DNA from: Dillenia suffruticosa
Lineage: Eukaryota > Streptophyta > Magnoliopsida > Dilleniales > Dilleniaceae
Direction: 5' to 3'
Length of the DNA: 64,000 nucleotides
NCBI GenBank assembly: GCA_033439265.1
Contig: JAVTVX010000012.1
Span: forward strand, 35,776,261 to 35,840,260
Shown here: positions 36,891 to 47,806 of the stretch, piece after piece
How the letters are laid out: every line of letters begins with the position of its first letter
How positions within the stretch are numbered: the stretch's first letter is position 1
The notes under the pieces: generated by a model
What the model saw: only the letters and a program-made list of their open reading frames with translations
The model's database searches: none
Told to the model about the DNA's origin: nothing
Position numbers and translations under genes: made by a program

Positions 36891-37502
36891 TATTGTATGT
36901 GTGATTTTATTCGGTTAGTGATAAAAACAATCGTAGAACTTATAGCTTTAAAGTTTCAGATTGTTGCTTTTATCAAATCTCCTGCCGACTTTTCAACATC
37001 GACCAAAGTCTCACGCGGATGTCATATTCAAATTTTTTTAATGGTCCATAATGTTTTTTGTTTGTCATCTCGAAGTCCTTCTAGCGGGTCTTTTGTCAAA
37101 TTTTAAAAATTTGTCTAGAAGATCTCTATTATCAATTAGGGGACCGAAATGGTTGGCCAGGATTGACTACCTGTAACCTCAGGAGCAAGGAGAGGTACCA
37201 TTTCAAAGCTAATAATTGATTTGTCTGCACCAGTCTGCATTTCATTTGTAGCACTTTGTCTGCACCGGTCAGCATTTCATTTGTAGTGCTCAAAAACCAA
37301 CATTTGTAGTTCTCTGGTCTAGGCCTATGTGCAGAGAGAGAGAGAGTGAGAGAGAGCGCCTCAGCAGACTGCTTCTTTTATTCCTCAAAATTACATTAGT
37401 CCTATTAAAATGAAACAATGACAAGTAAATCTGTGGATACACGCACATAAACTAGGTTACAGTCCGCATTTCATACAAATTTAATACAAAGAAATGAACT
37501 TT
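36891..37502. other. 3' flank of protease gene 4
   Basis: No gene seen. A GA microsatellite lies at 37,334-37,357 and a possible AATAAA for the minus-strand gene at 37382-37377. This flank is not related to those of genes 1-3. Confidence 0.5.
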
Positions 37503-38846
37503 TTAAACAGTAGGATAAGAAGCTTTCTTGGCAATGCCACAAAGACCTTCTGGAGAACTAACATCCCTTTTCATTCTAATGTATCCATTTTCACCCCAGC
37601 TAGTGCCCCACGAATTCTTCACAATCCAATACTTAGTATTAGTCCCATCAGTAGTTGTCCCATATCCAACAACTGTCACAGCATGGTCAAGGCGCTTGAG
37701 ACATGGTCCAGTAAACACACCCCCCGAGTAAAATTGGAAGGCACGCCCACCACCGTCGATGGCTACAGAGACAGGTTGGTTAGCCACGGCTTTTAAGAGG
37801 GCGCCCTCATCATTGACTGGCACGTCTTCGTAGCCACTTATCTTTGCTGCAGATTCTGCATCCTTGCATGTGCCTTCTGCTTCTTTATAAGGGTAATTAG
37901 CTTCAGTTGTTAGCCCCCCGTTGCCTATTACGAATTCGAAAGCTTCATCCATGAGTCCACCATCACAACCTTTATTGGAACCCTTTGTGTCACAGTCCAC
38001 GAGCTGTTGCTCAGAGAGTGAGATCAGATTGTCAGTGCTCAGTTTGGTGATTCCTTCCATGGCTGCTACTGCTGAGAATGCCCAACAACATCCTACATAA
38101 TTGACATTATTGTAAATTGGTTAAGATAACATTCAAACTCGGTATGAAATATGGCAATTGCACTTTTAGAAGTGCCTATGTTGTCATTTGTCCCATATAG
38201 TTCAGACCATCATTCACCAGGATTGGGAGCTGAACTAATGAGAAATGGGGCGAAGGTTCAAATTTTGTTTACCCCTCAAAAAGGGTAACCAGAAATATGG
38301 AATCAAAAATTTAAGATAAAAAAATAGAGGAATTTTTAATATAAGCAAATAATGTATTTTTTTTTGTATTTTTAATATAGTTGTCAAAAAATTCGAGTTT
38401 AATGACTTACCACACGATCCTTGGTCCTTGACACCAGTAACGGCACCATGTGTTCTCCAATCGACAGAGGGTGGGGTACTTGCATTAGCATACTTGAATG
38501 ATGTTGATGTTGTGGAGGCTCGTGGCTGCAATGTTCCTCGAAAACCATTGTGAGAAGCAATGAAGTCCTCATTGGTCATATCCGCTAATTCATTCACTGC
38601 TAGTTTGTATCCTTTTTCCGGATCCTGATTAAAAGCATCAATAAATTCAACATTGCTCTTGAATATATTGAAGTGTTTCTCTTTTTCTGTCTCATTTTTA
38701 TAGATGCGTCCATATTTAGCAATCCATTGCTCATGTCTTTGCACCATGTTGCCTATGGACAACCCACGACAGGAGGCCAAAGAGACCCAAATAGCCAAGA
38801 ATAAGAAAGCCATGCTAATACATCTAGAAATTTTCGTGAAGGCCAT
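37503..38846 (-). CDS. SAG39-like papain-family cysteine protease, gene 4 (341 aa, two exons), most divergent
   Basis: Exon 1 is 38846-38411 and exon 2 is 38092-37503. The 318-base intron starts GTAAGT and ends TTATGTAG. The joined frame is open and ends in TAA. Signal peptide about 1-26 ([12 protein letters not shown]). The ERFNIN helix is [17 protein letters not shown] (Arg replaced by His) and the GxNxFxD motif is AVNELAD, so both prodomain signatures are weakened. Oxyanion Gln142, catalytic Cys148, His282 and Asn305 are present, and the family cysteines are kept (GCDGG, GTC, TGPC, LCG). It has two extra residues after GYGT and a longer 3' flank unlike the others, so it split off earlier from genes 1-3. 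S2 positions are Leu, Ala256 and Lys as in gene 3. Probably an active endopeptidase; weaker prodomain binding is only an inference. Confidence 0.96.
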
Positions 38847-38906
38847 GGTACTAGGTATGTTTTCTCTGGTAACGTTGGATGCACAAACTCTTTAAGTTTT
38901 GTGAGG

Positions 38907-38913
38907 ATTTATA
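38907..38913 (-). promoter_or_regulatory. TATA box of protease gene 4
   Basis: GCCTATAAATCCTC on the complement, only 67 bases before the ATG, so the 5' leader is shorter than in genes 1-3. Confidence 0.65.
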
Positions 38914-39281
38914 GGCAAAAAACCTAAGAAACTCCCATTTGGTTCTACGGATGAGAAATAGACGGAGGACTTCTAGATGCCTTGTCAATTCCGCCAGAAA
39001 ATTTGGACTCAATCTTAGAAATGATGGTCCAATTTTAGTTGCCATGATTATTCTTGGAAATGTATGAAGCCTAGTGTTGAATAATCTGCTGCATAGTCTA
39101 GTGCACTTGACTTGGAAACGTATGCATTGGTTTAAATGATATCCGCGTAAATATCTTATGTATAAGGGTCGACTAATTTCATCATGCCCAGAGGGAGTTA
39201 AAACAAAGCAAAAAAGGAAACAATAAAAGAAAAAAAGCCCACTAATAGGCAAGTATAGGCAAGACTTACCTCATCCGACTA

Positions 39282-39385
39282 ATTCACTATGTCTAAATGT
39301 ACAAGGTGTTTCAAACATCTAGTGCTTGTACAAACTTCTAATACGCCCAAAACTCAAGAATAGCGTCATAAACTTTAGAAGGTAG

Positions 39386-39427
<42 letters not shown>

Positions 39428-40699
39428 CCAATTAGTAGAAAATAGAATTTCTAAAACAATTAGGGTGTGTACCAAAGTTAGTATCCTCTATTTGGCCATC
39501 TTTATGGGCATTTATATAAATTTAAGACACAAATATGACACTCATGAGGTGCTTAAAAGTTCGGAATAAAACTGATTAAGGGATTATGGATAAAATTAGG
39601 GTCTTGTTTAGATTTTTCTTTTTTTTTTTTTCTTGTTTGCAGAATAATTAACTAATAGAAGAAGCAAATTAGTATTTTATTTTAATGCCGCCTAAGGTGT
39701 GAAAATTTTACTAAGGTTCCATAATTCAATTTTTTTTCGTTTAGATGAAAATATGAACTCAATAGCTGCGTTTGGATCCTTGGTGAAAAGATATCTGTCT
39801 ATTTATATTTTATTAGTAGAGATATAATAATAAATTTATTCTAAAACAATAATTATAGTTCAAATAAAATATTTTACAATAGATAGAGACCGTTACGATT
39901 GCACAAAGAGGGGATTGTTGCTATTTGGTTGCTTTCTCTTAACTCTTTTTGCTTGTGGGGAGAGAAATAAAATTGAAGACACACAACGTTGGGGAAAAAG
40001 GAAAGAGATGATCATAAAGAGAGACCCTCAAGAGGATTTGTGGCATGCCCATGTATCAAAGACATGAAATGGCAGGGAAAAGTGTGCTTGAGAATTTTCT
40101 TTTTGAGCAAAAATAACGATAAGGGAATCACATTATTATTTTTTTAAGGTAATAAATGACATTAACCATTTCACGTCAGCAGGAAAGCCATTTTCTTATT
40201 TGACCCAAATGTTGATTTATCTATACAAAGCAAGATTTTCTGACTTCGCCGGGATCGAGAGAGAGAGAGATAAAAGACAAAATTCTGCATTGATTATCAA
40301 ATTCTTTGAATTTCAATTATACTATTCTTTTAATCAATATTTTAAATTTAAACTTTTATAATGATAAAAAATTTGAGATAATTAATTCTTAAAAATAAAT
40401 CTTATAATATTCAAACTGAAATAATCAAATAAAACTTGAATATAATGGTGAAAATAAAAAAAAAAAAAAAATCTGCATGGCATGTTACATGTGAAAAAGA
40501 AAATTTGCCTCACAGCGAAATTGCGTGGAATGATCAGAGCGTCTTGATAAACGCTGAATTACTTGGCACAATTATTTGGAGAAAAAAAAAGGAAATTTTG
40601 GGTTCTCTTTCTCTCCCTCTCAACAAGCTTTTGGATCAACCCCACGCTTGCATGTTTAGAAAATTCCACCATTTGAAGTAGTTGCAACGGGGGACCGTT
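39282..40699. repeat. Segmental duplication block Y, copy 1
   Basis: Matches 46,913-47,249 joined to 55,373-56,480 (copy 2) in order and orientation, for example ACAAGGTGTTTCAAAC and GGTTCTCTTTCTCTCCC. It holds a TA microsatellite (39,391-39,421). No gene. Similarity stops at 40,699 where the CACTA-like element begins. Confidence 0.75.
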
Positions 40700-43157
40700 T
40701 AGAAAATATCTTACGTATGTTTAGACTTTTAGTCACAAATTTAGCGATGAAAATTTTTATAAAAATTCATTGCTAAAAGCATTAGCGATGGATTTAACGA
40801 TGAAAAATTTTTTGTCGCTAATAATGCGTCGCAAAAATTTAGCGATGAAAATTAGAAATCCGTCGCTAAATTTAACGTCAAATAATTTTTTCTCACTAAA
40901 ATTCGTCACAAAATTTAGCGACGAAAAATTATCCGTCACTAAATTAGCAATATAAAAAAATCTGTTACTAAATTTAGCGACGAAAATCTAAAATTCGTTG
41001 CTAAATTTAGCGACAGATAATTTTTGTTGTTAAAATCCATCGCTAATTTAGAAAAAAAAAAGTCTATCGAAAAATTATCCATTCCTAATTTAACGACGAA
41101 TGAAAAAATCCATCGCTAAAATAGCAACAAATTTGAAATCCATCGCTAATTCCAAATTCGTCGAAATGCCCAGGGAGCGCACGTGCCTGGACGGACCCTT
41201 ACCCACCTGAGCCAGCACTAGCCTGGAAAACACGTGCCTGGACGGGCCCCACCCACCCGAGCCTGCAAGCTGCCCGCCCGCCCGAGCCAACACCCCCGCC
41301 TGCAAGTGCCCCAGCTCCAACGTCAGCCCTCCTCACTTAATTGCTGGAAAATGCCTCTTTACCTCCACCGTGGTTCGAACTCCTACACACCTGCACGCAC
41401 ACGCATAAGCATAAACCTGTAAACTACCAAACTAAATGTTAGTATGTGATATAATTTTTTTTTTTACTTATTCTATTTCCTTCACATTTTTCTAATAATA
41501 AAATAATATATAATAACAATTTAAAATAATAAATATAATAACTTTTTTTACTTATTATCTTTTTTTCACATTTTTCTAATAATAATAAAATAATATATAA
41601 TAATAATTTAAAATAATAAATATAATAACTTTTTTTATTTAAACCACCACCCTAAAATAATATTAATTAAAAATAATAAATATGATAATTTTTAATAAAA
41701 TAAAAAATAATAAAATACTAATTTAAAATAAAATAAATAAATAATTAAAAAATATATTAATATTATATTTTGTTTTCTTCTTTTTTCTTTTATTTTATTA
41801 TTTTATTATTCTTTTTCGTTTTTATTTTATTTTTTTAATCCATAGTTTAAAAATGGATTACGGCATCTCGATAATATAAAATTATAATTATCAATAAATT
41901 ATAATATATTAATAATTTTAAAAAACTATATATTTAATCACAACATATTTTTATTCGTTTGAATATATAAGAAATTTCAATATAATTATTATATACAAAA
42001 AATTTCAATAATGAGAATAGAAAGGAAAAAAAACCCAAAAATAGAGGTGAGAGTAAGAGAAAGGAAAAAAAAAGTGAGAATAAAAAACAAATGAGGAAGA
42101 AGAAAGAAAAAAAAAATATTATCACATAACAGTAAGCGGTGGTGTAGCGGTGACATGTTTTCCGTTCAAATCCGAGGTCTAAACTTCAAATCCCCTCAAT
42201 AGCATTTACATTTAGCATTTTTTTTAACATTAAAACAATGAAGGGTAGGCGCCCGCGCAGTCGCGCGCCCCTGGCTGTGCCCCGCGCCTGTGCAGGCGTG
42301 GATGCACTTGCGCCCGCGCAAGCTAACGCCCAACATGTCCGTCGGATTAATATTTAATTAAAAATTTTGTTTTATTGAATAAAATAATACAAATAAAATA
42401 AAAGATTCATATACAATGATAAAAAATATTAAATCAAACAAAAAAAGAAAAAAATAATAAATTAATTAAAATACATATAATTTAAATAAAATAAAATATA
42501 TGGTTTTTTTAGATTTAAATAATATTATTTTAAAAAAAAATGAAATATATAATCAGTGACGGACTTGAAAATCCGTTGCTAAATTACCAACGAATAAATT
42601 TCGTCGTTACTAAATTAATTTTTTAATTTAAATATTATATTAATATTTTATTTTATTTAATTATATATAAAAAATTTAGCGACGGATTGGGATTTTCGTC
42701 GCTAAATTTAGCAACGAAAAACAAATCCGTCACTAAATTAATTTTTAACTTAAATATAACACATTAATAAAATAAAAAGAAAAATAAAAAAAAATAAAAT
42801 TCTATTTAAAAAAGATTAAAATTTATGACGGATTTTAAATCTGTGGCTAAAATCGTGGCAAAATCTAGTCATGAAATATTATTCGTCGTTTATTAGCGAC
42901 GAAATTTACAACGAAAAATTTTTTGTCATCAATTTGCGACGAATTTAACCACGAAAATTTTTTTGTTACTAATTAACGACGAATTTAGCGACGAATGATG
43001 TGTCCGTCGCTAATTTAGCCACGACTTCCTTTTCGTCGTAAATTTTGTGGCAAATTAGTGACGAAAAAGTTTTTGTCACTAAATTCGTTGTAAAATAACG
43101 ATGAATTTTTTCCATTGCGAAAATCCATGGCTAAAACCATATTTTTTTTTGTAGTGA
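40700..43157. mobile_element. CACTA-like element with two GC-rich islands
   Basis: 40,740-41,170 and 42,550-43,130 are dense arrays of AATTTAGCGACGAAAA / TTTTCGTCGCTAAATT-type motifs. The right end reads TTTTTTTTTGTAGTG, the expected inverted CACTA terminus. The left terminus is not clear. The middle is very AT-rich except for GC-rich patches at 41,165-41,340 and 42,245-42,345. tRNA-like B boxes occur near 41,372 (GTGGTTCGAACTCC) and 42,160, so small SINEs may be embedded. No transposase. Confidence 0.55.
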
Positions 43158-43162
43158 TAAAA

Positions 43163-44440
43163 AATGATGGATTTATCTCTTTTAAGAAAAATAAAAATAT
43201 GAGAAGTTTAAAAAATTATTTAAAACTAACAATGAAATTAACTAAAATAAAACAATTAAATAAAGGAAAAATCAATGAAAAGAAATTCTAACCAAAGCAA
43301 TTATTTATACCTTGATTTCATGTGATTGATCATCGATTTATCTAAAAATTTTAACAATCATAAATAAATTAGTTATAATCACTTAACGACCGTTGAACGA
43401 CTAATCTTTTCTTAATTTATCGATAATTAAAAGAAGTTTTTTAACTATTTCCCTAATCGAAAGATAATTTTAGAGAAGTTTTTAGAATTTAAAATTTTGA
43501 TAGCATTAAGATCAAGAGAAACTCAATTCTAAATGACAAACATATAACGAGATTGTTAAGATTAGATTATTCAACTCCATGACATTAAGATTATTCATCA
43601 CTAAATTAAAACTAGTGAACAATTACGAATTTATCGTTTTAATTGATTATAGATTATTCTAACACTATTAAATATTAGTCACTATTTAATAAATCTTAAA
43701 AAATCATGATTCATGAGGCATGAGAATTAAATAAATACTTATAATATATTGAATTGATATACTCAATTAGATTTCACAATTATTGAAAATCAAGGTTTCA
43801 ATAAAACATATGTATTGCTGTGGATTGCAACCCTAGAAAACATATGTATTTATATCCCTATGTGTTGCCGATTATAACCCTAGAAAATAGTGGAGTTATC
43901 CCTTTTTTTTAACAAAATATTTTAATTGATTTTTAAGAATGGATAAAACTTTTTAAAAGATAACATTCTAGAAATAAAAGAAAAGTTTCTAAAAAACATA
44001 AAATAACTTGAGAATTGAATTTCCAAAATTTACTATCACTAAATATTTTGAATGAAATAAAATTTTTAAAATTTTCAATATTTCTAATTTCATCTCAATT
44101 CCTCTTTGTATGTGTAATTAGGAAAAAAAATTTTACTACAATAATCTTACATTGCCTCTTGAAATCCTTCTTGAATATGCAATTGGAAAAGAAAATTTTA
44201 CTACAGTAATCCTGCATTGCCTTTTAAAATCCGTGTACCCACATTCTAATAAAAGAGTATTGCTGTTTAATTTTTGATTCTTTATATAATTACTCCAATT
44301 TAGCTCGTTTTTCTCCAATTTCCTTAATAAATTTTCTCTATCAATCCTAACATGTCAAACATAACAAAATATAAATATTAGTCTAATATTTATTCAAAAA
44401 TAAAACAAATTCAATATTAAATATTACACTTATTTAAGTT
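43163..44440 (-). repeat. Old, truncated LTR related to the Athila-type LTR at 47.8 kb
   Basis: Runs parallel to the LTR at 47,807-49,184: GGATTTATCTCTTTTAAG, TTGATCATCGAT, TTCCCTAATCGAAAGA and AAATATTACACTTATTT appear in the same order and orientation with many changes. It lacks the first 80 or so bases, which end at the CACTA terminus, and no internal element sequence is attached. It is a solo or truncated LTR, much older than the element at 47.8 kb. Confidence 0.6.
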
Positions 44441-45023
44441 TTATGATTTTCTAATTATTAAGGTCAACGAGTCCAAACTGTCTTCCTTTCCCAATAAAAT
44501 TATGTTGGCAATTAGTAGTAGTTGAATGTGCTTGAGAGCAAATTAAGAGTTAAGTTTTCATTTTTCTTTGGTTATTATGATTAAAATGCGTCGTGCTCTA
44601 TGAAGCCATTTAAGGGAAGAAAAAATCATGTCAACTATGTCATTGTTCCGCTCGACCGGGCCATCCTTGGCTAAGGTTATATCAATCAATGTCCCTTTGG
44701 AATAATTTAAGAAGAGGAGCCTTCTCACTTTCATCTTTTTATTTTTATTTTCCAATTCTGTTCGTTTAGTTGTATTATCTTGTTAAAAAAAATTCATGTC
44801 TATCAATATTTTAATCAATCAACTTATAACTCTTTAATCACCGATTAGAACTAATTATAACATGACAGTTATTTAGGACTTTTAAACAGACTTATATGGA
44901 TGAATTCATGTTTCAACCAATGAAATTAATTGTTTTTTGGGTTGACCTCCACAAACGTAAATGTTGCGTTAATCATGATTAAGGAGAAAAACAAGAAAAG
45001 AAAGAAATGTAGTTCTAATGATC

Positions 45024-45081
45024 TTTTTTTTTTTTTTTTTTTTGGTTATGGTTGAATTTTTCTGGTTATAAAATGTATAAG

Positions 45082-45126
<45 letters not shown>

Positions 45127-45362
45127 TTTGCTTGGCCACCACCTATATCAAGAGTTTCATCCCAATTAATCTGAATCGACTGTTGCAGAGTCCATTTTTA
45201 GAGACGGATCTCTCAATATTAGTTTTTCCGTGTTTAGGGGGAGTTGAACTTCCGACTTGATTAAAAAACGAAGGTATCCATTCCATCTATGTTAACAAGT
45301 GTTGGTGAAATGTATGAGTTTGAGTGTGGGTGGGTTCGAACATGAGATGTGGTGGCAGAAGT
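45024..45362 (-). mobile_element. Outer SINE with a family S SINE nested in it
   Basis: The outer element has a poly-T run at 45,024-45,043 and, at the other end, complement GTTCGAACCC (B box). It is flanked by GTAGTTCTAATGATC (45,009-45,023) and GTTGTGCTAATGATC (45,363-45,377), 13 of 15 identical. The sister Z copy has one uninterrupted version of the site near 59,835. Confidence 0.65.
45085..45306 (-). mobile_element. Family S SINE, inner insertion, 39-base poly-A tail
   Basis: Poly-T at 45,085-45,123, body with GGCCACCACC and ATTAATCTGAATCGA, then the tRNA-like head with B box and AACACTTGTTAAC. Near-duplicate flanks AAATGTATAAGGAGTTT (45,071-45,087) and GAAATGTATGAGTTT (45,307-45,321) mark the target duplication inside the outer SINE. 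Confidence 0.7.
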
Positions 45363-46385
45363 GTTGTGCTAATGATCCATAGTCCAACGAGACATAAGCA
45401 CGATACTAAAACAGTCGATTCTCAAGTTTTAAATTAAAAACGGGACTGCTCTTAAAGTTGCAATTATCTTCCGAAACTACAACTTACGATTTTGGAATCA
45501 AAATTAAAAAAAAAAAAAAAAAGAGTAAAGACTTGAACTTAATTTTTATTTCAAAAATTACACTTATTATTCTTAATTTTCTAATATTTTTAATATTATA
45601 ACTCATTGATATTTAATTTTTTTATAAAAATAATTGTTAAGTCAAAATGATGGTTTTTGATTTTTCAAAATAAGAAATTTGAATCGAATGTTATAAATAT
45701 GATTTCAAGTCTAATTTTAAATGATCAATAATTTTTTAAATCATTAATTATAATTTGTTCGCGATTTATATGGCCCAAAACAATGGCTCGTCATTTCTAT
45801 GGAGCACTAAAACGACCTGAGTCTGCGAAGCGATTCAATCTCTTCGTCTTTTTATCAACTTGGCTTTTTTTTTTTTTTTAGAGCCTATCACTGTGTTGCA
45901 TACAAACGGAAACGAAAAAAAAAAAGGATATGAAATGATGTGATGAAATGACGGTTTATAAGAATATAAGAAATAGAAATATAGACAAATGCGTAAATAT
46001 AAAAAATATAAAATTTTTATATAAATAATAATTATTTTGTGAAAATAATAAAATAATCATATTTTATAACAAAAATCTAAAATGATCAAATATATAATTA
46101 TCAATCAAAAGACAATTAATATAAAAATTAAAAATTAAAAATTATAATTAAATAATTAATTCATTCATTAAATATAGAAAAATATGTAATTATAGAAAAT
46201 ATAAAAATTTTTATATAAATATAAATTAATTTACATTAAAATATTTTAGAAACTGAAAATGTTTCTAAAATAAAAAAATGTTAATATTGAGAAATTTTCA
46301 TGCACCATAATATAAGTACGGCAATATAGATACGATGAATCACTATGGCCGAGCCTCAAGATGATTCTTAATGTCGAAAAAATAG

Positions 46386-46912
46386 GCCCCTCCCCACAAT
46401 TATTTTACATCCATTAAATCCAACCCAATTTAGTACCGTAGATGCGAATTATCCAAATCAATTCTGGCAAAAAAAAAACGAAAAAATTCAAAATATGAAT
46501 TATTCACCTAATTCTCGGAAGTTATTTCAGGTAAATTTTGGGAAGGAAAAAAATTTGAAAAACTCCAATTATCCTGTGTATATAAATATGTATATGTAAA
46601 TATATTTTTTTAAGATAATTCACTTGTATCCGGGAACCATATTAAAATAAAATTCTCTCGATATCTATTTTCTCTATGTACAATAGTCGAATCTATCCAA
46701 CCACCAACTAAATATGATTGTATATACAAGTATATACTTGTAATTGGTAATTACGTTACCTCACTAAATGTCAAAACTCTCCCTATACATGTTTCTTCAT
46801 ATAAGACTCAAATTTAAAACTTTATTTAAAAGATATATGTATTTAATAATTGGATTAACTAACAACTAAGCATTAGTTAACCGACATCTATTTATATGAG
46901 AAATGAGCAAAT
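46386..46912. other. AT-rich stretch, nothing seen
   Basis: No gene, repeat boundary or regulatory signal that I can support. Confidence 0.4.
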
Positions 46913-47017
46913 TCACTATCTCTAAATGTACAAGGTGTTTCAAACAAATCTAGTGCTTGTACAAACTCCTAATACGCCCAACACTCAAGAATAGCGACAT
47001 AAACTTTAGAAGGTAGA

Positions 47018-47066
<49 letters not shown>

Positions 47067-47249
47067 CCAAATTAGTACAAAATTGAATTTCTAAAACAAG
47101 TAGGATGTGTACCAAATTTAGTATCCTCTATTTGGCCATCTTTATCGGCATTTATATAAATCCAAGACACAAATATAACGCTCATGAGGTGCTTAAAAGT
47201 TCGGAAAAAAACCGATCAAGGGATAATGGATAAAATTAGGGTTTTGTTT
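46913..47249. repeat. Segmental duplication block Y, copy 2, left part
   Basis: Matches 39,282-39,612 and then breaks at TTTAGATTT. The match resumes at 55,373 (AGATTTTCC...). The 8.1 kb between is an insertion. A TA microsatellite lies at 47,027-47,061. Confidence 0.75.
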
Positions 47250-47801
47250 AGATTTAGGTTGGGTTTGCACCTGAAAGTATTGTCAATACCCTCTCCTTGC
47301 CCAGCCTCTTATACTGGTTGATACTTTGTCCCACCAAAGGACACTTTCTTCTACATTTGTCCTTTCCTTCCAAAATGAGGATCACTTTCTTACTTTGTCA
47401 ATAAAATAAGTAACTCTTTTATTTTACCTCTAAAGTAGATGAAACAAGTTAACTTATAGGGACCTTTGGGGCGGGGGGGAATGAAAATTTTTACTATTTT
47501 TCCCACCTTGCGACCTAAACTTTTCTTCCTTCTACTAGATGGCAAATGGTGAATAACGTTGGACTTCTCGTCATGTCTCAGCTCATGAAGTGCTTTGGTC
47601 GCAGAAATTTGACATGTTATCTTCCTCGCCAATGCTTAAGATTTTCGGCTTATGTTGTTTGAGCTAAGGGCAGCCTGAACAAGAAGCTCCTGCTGTTCAT
47701 TTGGCAGCATTATCAGTCTACTCTCGAGGTCCCTTGTTCTCCGGTCCATCGCATGGATGAGGTTATCCACGACCGCAGGGTTCAACATGCTTTATTTAAA
47801 G
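47250..47801 (-). repeat. Repeat X, copy 3 (inverted), interrupted by the Athila-type element
   Basis: The complement matches 27,560-28,120. The missing end of X continues at 55,329-55,372 beyond the retrotransposon. The complement carries the best-preserved coding-like version: a frame from 47,790 with MDRRTRDLESRL and NEQQELLVQAALSSNNISRK, a TAA, then an 80-codon open stretch (47,632-47,390). I do not recognise it. Confidence 0.6.
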
Positions 47802-47806
47802 TATCA

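Larger units (their letters stand above)
44455..46385. repeat. Segmental duplication block Z, copy 1
   Basis: Matches 58,413-60,822 in order and orientation (AAAATTATGTTGGCAATTAG, ATCATGATTAAGGAGAAAAA). Copy 1 has the nested SINEs at 45.0-45.4 kb, and copy 2 has an extra segment at about 58.6-59.45 kb containing another SINE. No gene. Confidence 0.7.

Noticed and set aside
9599-37796. Plus-strand ORFs over protease exons (for example 9,599-9,790, 31,987-32,178 and 37,494-37,796)
   Set aside because: They are antisense shadows of the protease coding frames, repeated at the same positions in each copy.
38235-38410. Read-through of gene 4 exon 1 into the intron, giving a 203-codon ORF
   Set aside because: A GTAAGT donor at the family position and a matching acceptor at 38,092 restore the catalytic domain in frame.
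41090-41422. ORFs in the GC-rich island of the CACTA-like element
   Set aside because: Open frames are expected by chance in GC-rich DNA, and no recognisable domain is present.
2700-43157. Arrays of short repeats near 2.8, 7.6, 9.0, 40.9 and 42.9 kb as a possible CRISPR-like array
   Set aside because: Units are irregular in spacing and in both orientations, in a plant genome, and match CACTA subterminal repeats.
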